Source: Sphingomonas abietis
Lineage (GTDB): Bacteria > Pseudomonadota > Alphaproteobacteria > Sphingomonadales > Sphingomonadaceae
DNA: 64,000 nt
Direction: 5' to 3'
Assembly (NCBI RefSeq): GCF_027625475.1
Contig: NZ_CP115174.1
Coordinates: 1,302,001 to 1,366,000 of the forward strand
Below are positions 26,312-34,484 of this stretch, in pieces. Within the stretch, counting starts at the first letter, position 1. Every line of letters begins with the position of its first letter. The position numbers and the translations under genes are program-made. Below the pieces are notes generated by a model, which made no database searches, was not told the origin of the DNA, and saw only the letters and a program-made list of their open reading frames with translations.

Positions 26312-27360
26312 TGGCCGAGCCTTTCGATCGTGGCGACCGCTTCCAGGGCGGCAAGCGCCGGGGCGATGCCTTCGCCGCTGAGGGCGAGGAGCAGCTGGCT
26401 GTAATCGCCGGATCGAAGCCGCCCCACACGGCCGTCGAGCAGGCTGATATCGACGCCGGTCTGCCGGGCAATGGTCGCAAGGAGCGGAGCGCGGGCAGCC
26501 TCGCCCGTCATCGTGGCCCTGACGACCTGCGCGCCCGGCGGCGTCTGCAACGGTTGGTGCGGGTCGGTTTCCGCCACCATCCGCCGCGTCACCGCATGCC
26601 GCGGGAACAGGAACAGATCGCGGACTTCGCCATGTTCGACGATCCTGCCGTCATCCATCACGACGAGATCGTCGCACAGATCCCGGATCACCTCCATTTG
26701 GTGCGTGACCATGATGATCGTCAGCCCCAGCTCGCGATTGAGGCTGTCGAGCAGGCGCAGGATCGACCGGGTTGTCTCGGGATCGAGCGCGCTCGTCGCC
26801 TCGTCGCAGAGCAGGATCTCAGGATCGGTCGCGAGCGCGCGTGCGATGCCGACGCGCTGCTTCTGGCCGCCCGATAGCTGCGCCGGATAGCGATCACCGA
26901 GCCCGGTGAGCCCGACGCGGTCCAGCAGATGAGCGACGCGCAACCGTCGATCCTCGCCGCTTCTCTGAAGCAGGCGCAGCGGCAGGGCGATATTCTCCGC
27001 CACCGTCGCCGACGACAGCAGCCCGAAGGACTGGAAGATCATGCCGACGCGGCGGCGCAGGTGGCGCAAGCCCTCCGGCGTTAGGCCATCGATCGCCTGG
27101 CCGAAGACGGACACGCGCCCCTGGTCGGGCTGCTCGAGCCCGTTGACGAGCCGGACCACCGTCGATTTGCCCGCGCCGGAGGGGCCGATGATCCCGCATA
27201 TCCGCCCGGGCGATACCACAAAGCTGATATCGGTGACGGCGGCTCGTGCCGTTCCCGGATAGCGGCGGGATACGCCCGCAAATGCGACCGGCGGCGGCGT
27301 CGCTTCGGCACCGGATATGGCGGAGGATATGGCGGGATCGGGCGGATGGGTGTGGGGCAT
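26308..27360 (-). CDS. metN: Methionine ABC transporter ATPase with NIL domain
   Basis: A 350-residue ATPase. Walker A IGPSGAGKSTVVRLVNGLEQ, signature AQLSGGQKQRVGIARAL, Walker B EILLCDEATSALDPET and VTHQMEVI are intact. The C-terminal 80 residues (LATIARQTGVDISLLDGRVG) are the NIL domain that binds methionine and inhibits transport when internal methionine is high. A perfect copy of the shared operator lies 66 bp upstream. I see no SAM riboswitch in the leader. Confidence 0.9.
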   Translation of the reverse strand: MPHTHPPDPAISSAISGAEATPPPVAFAGVSRRYPGTARAAVTDISFVVSPGRICGIIGPSGAGKSTVVRLVNGLEQPDQGRVSVFGQAIDGLTPEGLRHLRRRVGMIFQSFGLLSSATVAENIALPLRLLQRSGEDRRLRVAHLLDRVGLTGLGDRYPAQLSGGQKQRVGIARALATDPEILLCDEATSALDPETTRSILRLLDSLNRELGLTIIMVTHQMEVIRDLCDDLVVMDDGRIVEHGEVRDLFLFPRHAVTRRMVAETDPHQPLQTPPGAQVVRATMTGEAARAPLLATIARQTGVDISLLDGRVGRLRSGDYSQLLLALSGEGIAPALAALEAVATIERLGQ

Positions 27361-27425
27361 GACATCGCGTTCTGTCGGTATGAGCGGGCGGCCCTAAGCC
27401 ATGGTTCGGGCCGTCGGCAAGGAAA

Positions 27426-27444
27426 CTCTACTGCTAGGATAGGA
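27426..27444 (-). promoter_or_regulatory. Shared CTA-N9-TAG operator, copy 4 (metNIQ)
   Basis: CTCTA-CTGCTAGGA-TAGGA with AAA on the left and AAT on the right, 66 bp upstream of metN. Its presence before a methionine importer is the strongest hint that the palindrome answers to sulfur status. Confidence 0.65.
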
Positions 27445-27574
27445 AATGAGGCTTTCCACCTGCTTGGCTTGCTTGCCCGAAACGCGTTGGATTTCGACTA
27501 TTTTAGCCATTCGGCGCATCGAGGCGGCAACGGCGGCGACAATAATTCCTGAGTCCATTGATAGACAATTAATA

Positions 27575-27682
27575 TGGTCAGGCCTGTGAGGTCGGTTAGA
27601 GGGAAAGGATCAGGTGGCATCCTTTTTCCCCGCCATTCTGATACTCTCCACACTGGGCCGCCTCCGGGCGGCCCTTTTTTCC
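27575..27682 (+). ncRNA. Possible short RNA ending at an intrinsic terminator
   Basis: A plus-strand transcript starting after a TAATAT (27568-27573) would contain the bulged hairpin 27601-27630 and end at the terminator 27655-27680. No open frame with a ribosome site precedes that terminator on this strand, so its target is unexplained. The TAATAT has no good -35 partner. It could equally be the relic 3' end of a lost gene. Confidence 0.3.
27655..27682 (+). terminator. Intrinsic terminator
   Basis: GGGCCGCC-TCCG-GGCGGCCC is a perfect eight-base-pair stem with a four-base loop, followed by six T (27675-27680) on the plus strand. On the minus strand it is not followed by T, so it acts on plus-strand transcription. 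Confidence 0.85.
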
Positions 27683-27818
27683 GGTGGGTGGAGAAACGAC
27701 CTCCGGAGGCAGTCCGCCGACCTGGTCGGGTGACACATCGCGATCGGGTCGATCGAAAGTCCGAGCCGCCGTCACGCCTGTCACCGGGCGCGACGACCGA
27801 CAGCAGGACTGGTTCCGG

Positions 27819-28727
27819 TCAGCCGCGCTCGCCGAGAGAATGAGCCCCGATTTCGGGACGGGGGGCCCGCACGAAGCTGCCTTCGGGCACGGCTTGCCGC
27901 AGCACCACGTTCGCATCGATGACCACGTCTGCGCCGATGTCGATCGGCCCCAGCAGGACGGCGCCGGGGAAGATCACGACCCGGTCTCCGATGCTCGGGT
28001 GGCGCCGCTCGCCGCGCGCACGGCCGACGCCGCCGATCGTCACCCCCTGGTGGATATGGGCGTCGACGCCGATGACGGCGGTCTCCCCGATGATCACCCC
28101 GGTGCCATGGTCGATGAACAAGCCGGGGCCGATCTGTGCGCCGGGATGAATGTCGATCCCGGTTTCCCGATGGGCGATTTCCGCGATCGATCGCGCCACG
28201 ATCCGCGATCCGGCACGATATAGCTGATGCGCGATGCGGTGGTGAATGATCGCAATCAGCGAGGGATAGGACAGCAGCACTTCATCGACGCTGTTGGCCG
28301 CAGGATCGATGCGATAGGCGGCCTGGACGTCGGCATCAATCAGCCGCCGGATGTCGGCGAGACGGGCGGCGAGCAACCCGATGACGGCGATCGCGCGCGC
28401 CGCCGCCTCGGGCTGCTTGCCCTTGATATCCGGCAGGTCGAACTCGAGGATCAATTGCGCAGCCAATTGATCGAGCGTGGTTTCGAGGGTCGCACCGACA
28501 TAGGCGTTTTCGTTGGCGGTGGTCAGTTCGGGTGGCCCGAAGCGGAGCGGGAACAGCGCCGAGATCAGGTCCACCAGCACCCGCTTGAGAGCCGAGCGCG
28601 ACGGAAAATGGACACCGAGCTCGGTGTGACGGGCGTGTGCGCCCCGCCAGTCAAGCCGCGCCGTGCGCAGATCGTCGATCGTGCGATCGATGTTGGCGGG
28701 GAAGGCGGCTTCGGGGACATCGGTCAT
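27819..28727 (-). CDS. cysE: Serine O-acetyltransferase 2
   Basis: A 302-residue serine acetyltransferase. The N-terminal helical part (RSALKRVLVDLISALFPLRF, VDEVLLSYPSLIAIIHHRIA) and beta-helix (RETGIDIHPGAQIGPGLFID, HGTGVIIGETAVIGVDAHIH) are complete, with the catalytic His of DIHPGA and of IDHGTG. HPSIGDRVVIFPGAVLLGPI completes the helix. It is paralogous to the copy at 9.6 kb. It begins by a four-base ATGA overlap with a small upstream gene and shares that gene's operator, so it is probably induced under sulfur limitation. Confidence 0.9.
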   Translation of the reverse strand: MTDVPEAAFPANIDRTIDDLRTARLDWRGAHARHTELGVHFPSRSALKRVLVDLISALFPLRFGPPELTTANENAYVGATLETTLDQLAAQLILEFDLPDIKGKQPEAAARAIAVIGLLAARLADIRRLIDADVQAAYRIDPAANSVDEVLLSYPSLIAIIHHRIAHQLYRAGSRIVARSIAEIAHRETGIDIHPGAQIGPGLFIDHGTGVIIGETAVIGVDAHIHQGVTIGGVGRARGERRHPSIGDRVVIFPGAVLLGPIDIGADVVIDANVVLRQAVPEGSFVRAPRPEIGAHSLGERG

Positions 28728-29026
28728 GGGCGTCGGCTTCTCGTGCGGGTAAGGTGCCGGTTGGCTATCCGGGTGAGCGGAAACGGCGGATGCTCGCCAT
28801 GGGCGAGCCGCAGGCGTTCGATCGGGAAATCTTCGGCCCCGGATCCGACGGCGATGCGGCCGGCATCACCAGCATCGAGCAGCCGATGACCAGCGGTCGG
28901 ATCGTTCCGCGTGTCGAGATCGGCCTCCAATGCCTGCGGGCGGCTGCGCAGCCAATGGCTTTGCCGCCGCCCGGAACCGCTGTCGAAAGGCCCCGGGGTG
29001 ATGCGTGCATCGAACTTGGCGGTCAT
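28724..29026 (-). CDS. Uncharacterised 100-residue protein coupled to serine acetyltransferase 2
   Basis: ATG 29026 has a strong ribosome site (AGGAGAGG) and the stop overlaps the acetyltransferase ATG (28724-28727). The protein starts MTAKFDARITPGPFDSG and contains HWLRSRPQALEADLDTRND, GHRLLDAGDAGRIAVGSGAE and a basic tail (NRHLTRTRSRRP). I recognise no domain, signal peptide or metal site. The coupling suggests a partner or regulator of the acetyltransferase. The frame continues upstream to 29161 without a better start. Confidence 0.6.
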   Translation of the reverse strand: MTAKFDARITPGPFDSGSGRRQSHWLRSRPQALEADLDTRNDPTAGHRLLDAGDAGRIAVGSGAEDFPIERLRLAHGEHPPFPLTRIANRHLTRTRSRRP

Positions 29027-29095
29027 CGGTCCTCTCCTGCCGCTGCGATCCGGTGGCGTCGGGGGTAGCCATGCCTCAGCGCCACGCCAAGAAAT

Positions 29096-29114
29096 CTCTA
29101 CTACATCACTAGAC
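29096..29114 (-). promoter_or_regulatory. Shared CTA-N9-TAG operator, copy 5
   Basis: CTCTA-CTACATCAC-TAGAC, flanked AAT on the left and AAT on the right, 70 bp upstream of the unknown-cysE2 operon. It lies in a divergent 294-bp gap that also contains copy 6. Confidence 0.65.
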
Positions 29115-29232
29115 AATAACTCTTCACCACCGCGGCTCGTTGCCGCCGGGCAGAGACACATATAGAATCTTCTGGTCGGGCGCGCGGCAATCCTGTTTCT
29201 CAGGCCTTCGCGGCGACGGCAGGTGCAAGATA

Positions 29233-29251
29233 TCCTATCCCATGACTAGGA
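29233..29251 (+). promoter_or_regulatory. Shared CTA-N9-TAG operator, copy 6
   Basis: TCCTA-TCCCATGAC-TAGGA is a perfect five-base inverted repeat with a nine-base spacer, 70 bp upstream of the secreted protein gene at 29321. Confidence 0.65.
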
Positions 29252-29320
29252 AATTTTGCCTTCCCTGCGCCGATGCTCGTCCCCAGGTTTCCGCCCGGAT
29301 GGATCTTGAGGATCGAGCGA

Positions 29321-29773
29321 ATGCGTCATTATCGGAACGGCCTTGTCGTCTTGGCGCTGCTCGCCTCATCGGCCACGGCGAGCCTCGCCCAATCAACCGT
29401 ACCGGTGCCGCCAGCGAAGCCATATCAGGTCGAGTGGGTCTATCGTGCCAAATATGGCTTCCAGGACGAATGGTGGCGTCTCTTCCAAAAATATCAGATC
29501 GCGGAGTTGGATGAGGAGAAGCGCCGCGGTTTCGTGAAGGACTATAGCGTCTTCCGTCCCGGACTTCACACCAGCGAGGATAGCCGCTGGGACTATCGGA
29601 TCATCATCACCTATAACGGCTATGAAGGCTCCACCCATGAAAGCGAGGTGGAGAAGGCCCTGTTCCCCGACGTCGCCACCCGAAAGCGCGACGAGGACCG
29701 GCGCTGGGAATTGACGACGAACCATTGGGATCTGCCGATCCACGAGATCGATCCTCATGCGACGGCGGACTGA
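29321..29773 (+). CDS. Small secreted protein of unknown function
   Basis: A 150-residue protein with a clear signal peptide (residues 1-24, [19 protein letters not shown]). The mature part is rich in aromatic and charged residues ([60 protein letters not shown]). The pattern is like small alpha/beta-barrel (NIPSNAP/ABM-type) dimers, but that is only an impression. ATG 29321 is used because the signal peptide starts there. It stands behind operator copy 6 and 20 bp before the deformylase gene, so it may belong to the same regulon. Confidence 0.7.
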   Translation: MRHYRNGLVVLALLASSATASLAQSTVPVPPAKPYQVEWVYRAKYGFQDEWWRLFQKYQIAELDEEKRRGFVKDYSVFRPGLHTSEDSRWDYRIIITYNGYEGSTHESEVEKALFPDVATRKRDEDRRWELTTNHWDLPIHEIDPHATAD

Positions 29774-29793
29774 GGCACGAGGACAGACGCAGC

Positions 29794-30341
29794 ATGATCT
29801 ACGACATCCTCAAAATGGTGACCCGCGGCTTCTCGAGGTTGCACGGCCGATCGAAGACCCCGCGGACCCCGATCTGAAAAGCATCATCGCCAATCTTTAC
29901 GAGACGATGCACGCAACCAATGGCGTGGGTCTCGCCGCACCGCAGGTCGGGATCAATCTGCGGCTGCTGATCTTCGGGTTCGACAGCAATCCGCGCTATC
30001 CCGACGAGGCGCCGGTCCCGGTCACGACCCTCATCAATCCGTGGATGGAAATGCTCAGCGAGGACATGGAAGACGGTTGGGAAGGGTGCCTGTCTGTCCC
30101 CGGTATGCGCGGCCTGGTGCCCCGTGCGACCCACATCCGCTATGGCGGTATGTTGGAGGATGGCGTCACGTTCGAGCGCGAGGCGCGGGGCTTTCATGCC
30201 CGCGTCTTCCAACATGAGTTCGACCATCTGAACGGGATACTCTACCCGCTGCGTATCCGGGATTTGACGCAATTCGGCTTCATCGAAGCGCTTTTCCCCG
30301 AGAGCGGGCTCGCCGCGCTGGAAAGCACTGAACGGGCGTAA
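29794..30341 (+). pseudogene. def: Peptide deformylase with a frameshift after codon 8
   Basis: The body frame carries all three deformylase motifs: [26 protein letters not shown] and the metal site [14 protein letters not shown]. The natural start (ATG 29794, MIYDILKM) is in another frame. Reading joins correctly if one G is added at ATGGTGAC (about 29816-29820), giving [16 protein letters not shown] as in normal deformylases. Either the gene is frameshifted or one G of a GGG run was lost in sequencing. The intact protein would be about 183 residues. It would remove formyl groups from nascent N-terminal Met, and is likely an accessory copy. Confidence 0.7.
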
Positions 30342-30420
30342 TTTTGCGGGATCGCGGGAGGGGCAAAACTCGATCTGCGCGGTTGAAAAGATTTTTCATG
30401 GTGCGCCGCAATGTCATATT

Positions 30421-30439
30421 CCCTAGTACCCGACTTGGG
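30421..30439 (+). promoter_or_regulatory. Near-match (one base off) to the shared operator
   Basis: CCCTA-GTACCCGAC-TTGGG differs from CTA-N9-TAG only in TAG becoming TTG. It is just 17 bp before the receptor ATG, which would overlap the ribosome site region; weaker than the other copies. Confidence 0.3.
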
Positions 30440-30455
30440 TAATGGGGGAATTAGC

Positions 30456-32855
30456 ATGAAGTCACGCTATCTGACTGGGGTTGCGGCCCTGTTTGTGACC
30501 ACATTGGCATCTGCAGCGGTGGCTGCGCCGGCGCCCAGCGCCGACACTCATACGACAGCGACGACGAGCGACGACGGCAATATCATCGTCACTGCCCGGC
30601 GCCGTGAAGAATCGCTGCAAAAGGTTCCGATCGCGATTTCTGCTTTTGGCAGTAAGGCGCTGGCCGCAACGGGTACGTTCAATGTCTTCAAGCTGACCCA
30701 GCTTCAGCCGAGCCTTACACTTTATTCCACCAATCCGCGAAACACGACGTTGAACATTCGCGGTCTCGGCTCTCCCTTCGGGCTTACCAACGACGGTATC
30801 GAGCAGGGCGTCGGAATCTATGTCGATGACGTCTATAATAGCCGGGTGGCGTCATCGACCTTCGATTTCGTCGATATCGACCGTGTCGAGGTGCTCCGCG
30901 GACCGCAAGGCACGCTCTACGGAAAGAATACCACCGCCGGCGCGATCAACATAACCACCAAGGCCCCGAGTTTCACCCCGGAAGGGACGATCGAGCTGAC
31001 CGGAGGAAATCTTGATTTCTTCCAAGGCAAAGCGTCTTTCTCAGGTCCGCTCGTCACGGACAAGGTCGCGATCCGCATTTCCGGGGCGATTACCACGCGA
31101 CGCGGCACGATCTTCAACGAAACGAGCGACAAATATGTCAATTCGCTGGATAATCAGGCCATTCGCGCGCAACTGCTTTGGAAGGCAAGCGACCGTCTCG
31201 ATATCACTCTGTCGGGCGACTATAATCGCCAGAACCCCAATTGCTGCGCGCAGGTCTATGCGCGGGTCGGAAAAACGCAGCGAGCGTTAAATCGCCAATA
31301 TGACGCGCTTGCGGCCGCGTTCGGGTATAAACCGCCGAGCTTCAACGCTTTCGATCGTGTCACCGATCTCGACACTCCACTCCGCGCTTTTCAGGAACTC
31401 GGCGGCGTTTCGCTCCGGGCAAAATGGGAACTGGGTTCGGGAACGCTGACGTCGGTTTCGGCATGGCGGTTCTGGAACTGGGATCCATCGAACGATCGAG
31501 ACTTCATCGGTCTGCCGATCACGACGATCTCGGCCAATCCGTCGAAGCAGAACCAGTATACCCAGGAAATACGCTATGCCGGATCGACCGGCAAGATCGA
31601 CTATGTCGGCGGCCTGTTTGCGTTTCATCAGGATCTGAATACGTCGGGCGTCCAGGAACAGGGCTCGGCGGCGAGCCGCTGGTTGCTGAATCCGACCAGC
31701 GCGAACGCGAAGAATCCGGCCGTGCTCGATGGCCTGCGCTCGACCAATACGATCGGTCTCAACAACACGAGCCTCGCCGCTTTCGGGCAGGCGACCTGGC
31801 ATGTGACGGATCGGCTGCGGGTGCAGCCCGGCCTCAGGCTGAATTATGACAAGAAATCAGGTTCTTATGTCGCGGTCGTGACGACGGGAACTGGCAGCAC
31901 GACGCTCAACAGCGATCAGCGTGGCGTGCTGGCGCCGCAAAGCTATCAAGCTTCGTTCAGCAAGTGGAACGTATCGGGCGACATCACCCTGTCCTACGAT
32001 CTCGCCGATGATGCGCTGGCTTATGCGACCTATTCGAGGGGCTTCAAATCCGGCGGCATCAACTTGTCCGGCTTGCCGCTCGATGCCAATAACCAGCCGA
32101 TCTTAGCGTCCGCCACGGTCAAGCCGGAAGACGTCCGCAACTATGAAGTCGGCGTCAAGACCCAATGGTTCCATCATGCCGTGACGCTCAATCTGTCGGC
32201 TTTCTGGACGGACGTGATCAACTATCAGGCCACCGTCACCAACGGTCAGTTGGGCGTCCTTCGCGGTTATCTCGCCAATGCAGGGAAGGTTCGCACGCGC
32301 GGCATCGAAGCCGATTTCAGCGCGCGCCCTTCTGATCGGATCAACCTGTACGCGAACGGCGCCTATACGGACGCCAAATATATTCACTTCGCCGATGCGC
32401 CTTGTCCGCCCGAACTGTCGGGCGGCACAACCGGGGCGGTGCCCAGTCCGGCAGGCACGCCCGGTGGCGTCAGCCCTGCGACGTGCGACATTTCGGGACA
32501 GCGCCTGCCCGGCGTATCCAAATGGTCGGCATCGTTCGGCGCCGAATACAGCCTTCCGGCATCGATTGGCGGTGAGGTCGGACGGCTCTATGCGGGCGTG
32601 GACGGCAATTATCGTTCTACCTTCTCATCCAACCCCTCGCCATCGGCCTATACCAACATTGCGGGCTATGCTCTGGTGAACTTCCGGGCCGGTTTCCGGT
32701 TCGGCAAGGGGTGGGACGTCTTTGGTTGGGTGAGAAACGCCTTCAATCAGGACTATTACGAGGTGCTGGCGACCCAGTCGGGAAATACGGGCCTCGTCGT
32801 CGGCCAGCCGGGCGAACCTCGCACGTTCGGCGGCACGCTACGCGCCAACTTCTAA
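30456..32855 (+). CDS. TonB-dependent receptor
   Basis: A 799-residue outer-membrane receptor. Signal peptide about 1-24 (GVAALFVTTLASAAVAAPA). Plug about 45-160: NIIVTARRREESLQKVPIAI, LNIRGLGSPFGLTNDGIEQG, RVEVLRGPQGTLYGKNTTAG and INITTKAP. The barrel ends with PGEPRTFGGTLRANF, terminal Phe present. ATG 30456 begins the signal peptide; upstream codons to 30411 are not needed. Codon use is less GC-extreme than in neighbours. No transporter partner is adjacent, so the ligand is unknown. Confidence 0.9.
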   Translation: MKSRYLTGVAALFVTTLASAAVAAPAPSADTHTTATTSDDGNIIVTARRREESLQKVPIAISAFGSKALAATGTFNVFKLTQLQPSLTLYSTNPRNTTLNIRGLGSPFGLTNDGIEQGVGIYVDDVYNSRVASSTFDFVDIDRVEVLRGPQGTLYGKNTTAGAINITTKAPSFTPEGTIELTGGNLDFFQGKASFSGPLVTDKVAIRISGAITTRRGTIFNETSDKYVNSLDNQAIRAQLLWKASDRLDITLSGDYNRQNPNCCAQVYARVGKTQRALNRQYDALAAAFGYKPPSFNAFDRVTDLDTPLRAFQELGGVSLRAKWELGSGTLTSVSAWRFWNWDPSNDRDFIGLPITTISANPSKQNQYTQEIRYAGSTGKIDYVGGLFAFHQDLNTSGVQEQGSAASRWLLNPTSANAKNPAVLDGLRSTNTIGLNNTSLAAFGQATWHVTDRLRVQPGLRLNYDKKSGSYVAVVTTGTGSTTLNSDQRGVLAPQSYQASFSKWNVSGDITLSYDLADDALAYATYSRGFKSGGINLSGLPLDANNQPILASATVKPEDVRNYEVGVKTQWFHHAVTLNLSAFWTDVINYQATVTNGQLGVLRGYLANAGKVRTRGIEADFSARPSDRINLYANGAYTDAKYIHFADAPCPPELSGGTTGAVPSPAGTPGGVSPATCDISGQRLPGVSKWSASFGAEYSLPASIGGEVGRLYAGVDGNYRSTFSSNPSPSAYTNIAGYALVNFRAGFRFGKGWDVFGWVRNAFNQDYYEVLATQSGNTGLVVGQPGEPRTFGGTLRANF

Positions 32856-32877
32856 TGTCCAGCTTCGGATCGAGCAC

Positions 32878-32910
32878 CCATCGGCTCTCCACCACCCCAA
32901 GAGCCGATGG
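32878..32910 (+). terminator. Perfect hairpin after the TonB receptor gene
   Basis: CCATCGGCTCT (32878-32888) and AGAGCCGATGG (32900-32910) form an 11-base-pair stem with an 11-base loop, 23 bp after the stop. No T run follows, so it may be a stabilising hairpin or factor-assisted terminator. Confidence 0.6.
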
Positions 32911-33150
32911 ACCGCGCCACTGCTCAATTCCCGCACTTCAGAGCGGCGTGACGGCTTAGGCTGTTCGGCCTAAACCCTGCCGCTGCGAGGCTCGCCCCTT
33001 AGAAGGGGGTAAGCTATGCGGTTTTCCCCTGGGCGCTAATGGGCCGGGGAAAATGGCTTGGTGCCGGTCTGGCTCGCCTCCGATCCTCGGCGGCTTCTGC
33101 GTTTCTGTGGCCGGGTGCGCCGGGGCGGCCAGGCCGCCCCGGCGTCAGCC

Positions 33151-33603
33151 TCAGCCGCTCGCGTGCAGGGCGTGCTTGAGATCGCGGATCTCGTCATGCC
33201 CGGCCTTCACGATCAGATAGGCCTGATCGATGTCGGCGCGCGTCGCCGGGCTCAGTTCCTTGTCGCGCTGGGCGTCCTCGAACTTGTGCTTGATGTGATC
33301 CTCGCCGGCTTCGACCTGATCGACGATGGTCGTGTCGTCGCTCGACATGCTGTTCCGCAGATTGAGGAACAAGCGATGGGCACCGGCCAACAGTGTGCCG
33401 TCATTCTCGGGCTCGCCGCCCAGCGATCGGACTTTGCCCTGCAATTCGGTCGTCAGTTGCTGGCGCTCGGCGCCGCGACGCCGAAAGATCTCCTCGAAAC
33501 GCGAGCCTTGGGCGGCCTTTGACGCCTCCGTATAGCCGTCCGCGCTATCGATGACCGTTTCGATCAGCGAGTTCAGCGTTTTGATGTCGTGATCGTTGCT
33601 CAT
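33151..33603 (-). CDS. DUF2383 (PA2169-type) four-helix-bundle protein
   Basis: A 150-residue ferritin-like protein. The DUF2383 pattern is clear: LNSLIETVIDSADGYTEASK at the start, IFRRRGAERQQLTTELQGKV, then EAGEDHIKHKFEDAQRDKEL. The second half is a further helical pair (DQAYLIVKAGHDEIRDLKHA). The family is stress-associated and of unknown function. There is no signal peptide. It is isolated, facing the receptor gene across about 295 bp that contain only the hairpin noted. Confidence 0.85.
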   Translation of the reverse strand: MSNDHDIKTLNSLIETVIDSADGYTEASKAAQGSRFEEIFRRRGAERQQLTTELQGKVRSLGGEPENDGTLLAGAHRLFLNLRNSMSSDDTTIVDQVEAGEDHIKHKFEDAQRDKELSPATRADIDQAYLIVKAGHDEIRDLKHALHASG

Positions 33604-34079
33604 GAGACTGAACCTTCAATAGTGGACCCTCTCAACTGATCGTTCCTGCGCTCGGGTCCAGAAATTGGCCAGATTCATAAAATAAAAAGCGATGGATAAC
33701 GTAGATCAATATTTTGAACGCGATGAGTCGTTGGCCAACTGCGGGATGGTCAAGGCGATGGGGTGCATGTCATGCAATGCCGCGATCAAAATTGCGGTCT
33801 ATTGCTATGAGTGCATGGCTTTCGACTGTCTGCCGGGAGGCTTGGGTGCTGCACTCGCGCCTGTGTGCGCGCCGAGGTCAGGGGCGGTCTGGTCGCCTTC
33901 CGCCTCCACAATGATCGCCAGGCTGTCGGCAGATCAGTGCGGCAGCCGGACGTGAAGGGGTGCCGGAAACCGGGAGTAACGGGCAGGGGCTGGATGCCGG
34001 CTTGCGCGACGGCGAGCATTGCGCCTCGTTCCCGCGCGTCTCACAGGCTGGCGACGCCGCGCTTGCCGGGAGTGAAGGG
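33604..34079. other. Intergenic region upstream of the VOC gene
   Basis: Nearly 480 bases with no supported gene. A frame at 33692 starts MDNVDQYFERDESLANCGM with CMSCN and CYEC cysteines but lacks a ribosome site and a plausible end. From about 33950 the DNA reads like a REP-type intergenic repeat (GGCTGGATGCCGGCTTGCGC), whose translation WMPACA is a known artefact pattern. Confidence 0.4.
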
Positions 34080-34484
34080 ATGTTGACCGTTGACGCTATT
34101 GATCACCTCGTTCTCCATGTTCGGGACGTCGACGTCTCTGCGGCCTGGTACGCGCAGATGTTGGGGATGGTGCGCGAGGATCGACCAGCCGCTTCGGGCG
34201 ACATCCGGACCAGCATGATGTTCGGGCAGAACAAGATCAATCTCCGGCCGCTGACTGCGACGCAGAAGGACTGGTTCACAGGCAGGATGCCGTGCCCGGG
34301 TAGTGACGATCTCTGTTTTTTGACGGAGGCGAGCCCCGACGACGTAGCGGCGCATTTTCGAGAGCAGGGCGCCCAGATCATTCTAGGCCCGGTCATCAAG
34401 AGCGGCGCTCGTGGTCCCATCTGCTCGGTCTATGTTCGCGATCCCGATGGCAACCTTGTCGAAGTCTCCTCCTACCGAGCCTAG
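34080..34484 (+). CDS. VOC-family (glyoxalase/extradiol-type) protein
   Basis: A 134-residue single VOC module. It begins MLTVDAIDHLVLHVRDVDVS with the first metal-site His, continues AAWYAQMLGMV and ends VYVRDPDGNLVEVSSYRA with the terminal Glu ligand. INLRPL in the middle fits the family. ATG 34080 has GGGAGTGAAGGG upstream; the longer frame runs back into repeat-like DNA. Members include glyoxalases, fosfomycin-type resistance proteins and dioxygenases; the substrate is unknown. Confidence 0.85.
   Translation: MLTVDAIDHLVLHVRDVDVSAAWYAQMLGMVREDRPAASGDIRTSMMFGQNKINLRPLTATQKDWFTGRMPCPGSDDLCFLTEASPDDVAAHFREQGAQIILGPVIKSGARGPICSVYVRDPDGNLVEVSSYRA

Larger units (their letters stand above)
27361..27818. 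other. Intergenic region with operator, hairpins and terminator
   Basis: This 458-base gap holds the metN operator (27426-27444), a GGGAAAGGAT/ATCC-TTTTT-CCC hairpin (27601-27630) and a strong plus-strand terminator (27655-27680). No protein-coding gene is convincing. The plus strand between about 27570 and 27680 may encode a short RNA. Confidence 0.5.

Noticed and set aside
27601..27634. Possible tRNA-Ser 3' end (CCCCGCCA) and integration scar
   Set aside because: The T-arm pairing does not form a 5-7-5 arm, and no matching acceptor strand is found about 90 bases upstream.
27361..27660. SAM riboswitch upstream of metN
   Set aside because: I looked for SAM-II-like pairing in the minus-strand leader and found no convincing structure; the operator explains regulation better.
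33950..34079. Frame extending the VOC protein upstream
   Set aside because: The extra 40 codons read through REP-like intergenic sequence, and ATG 34080 has a good ribosome site.
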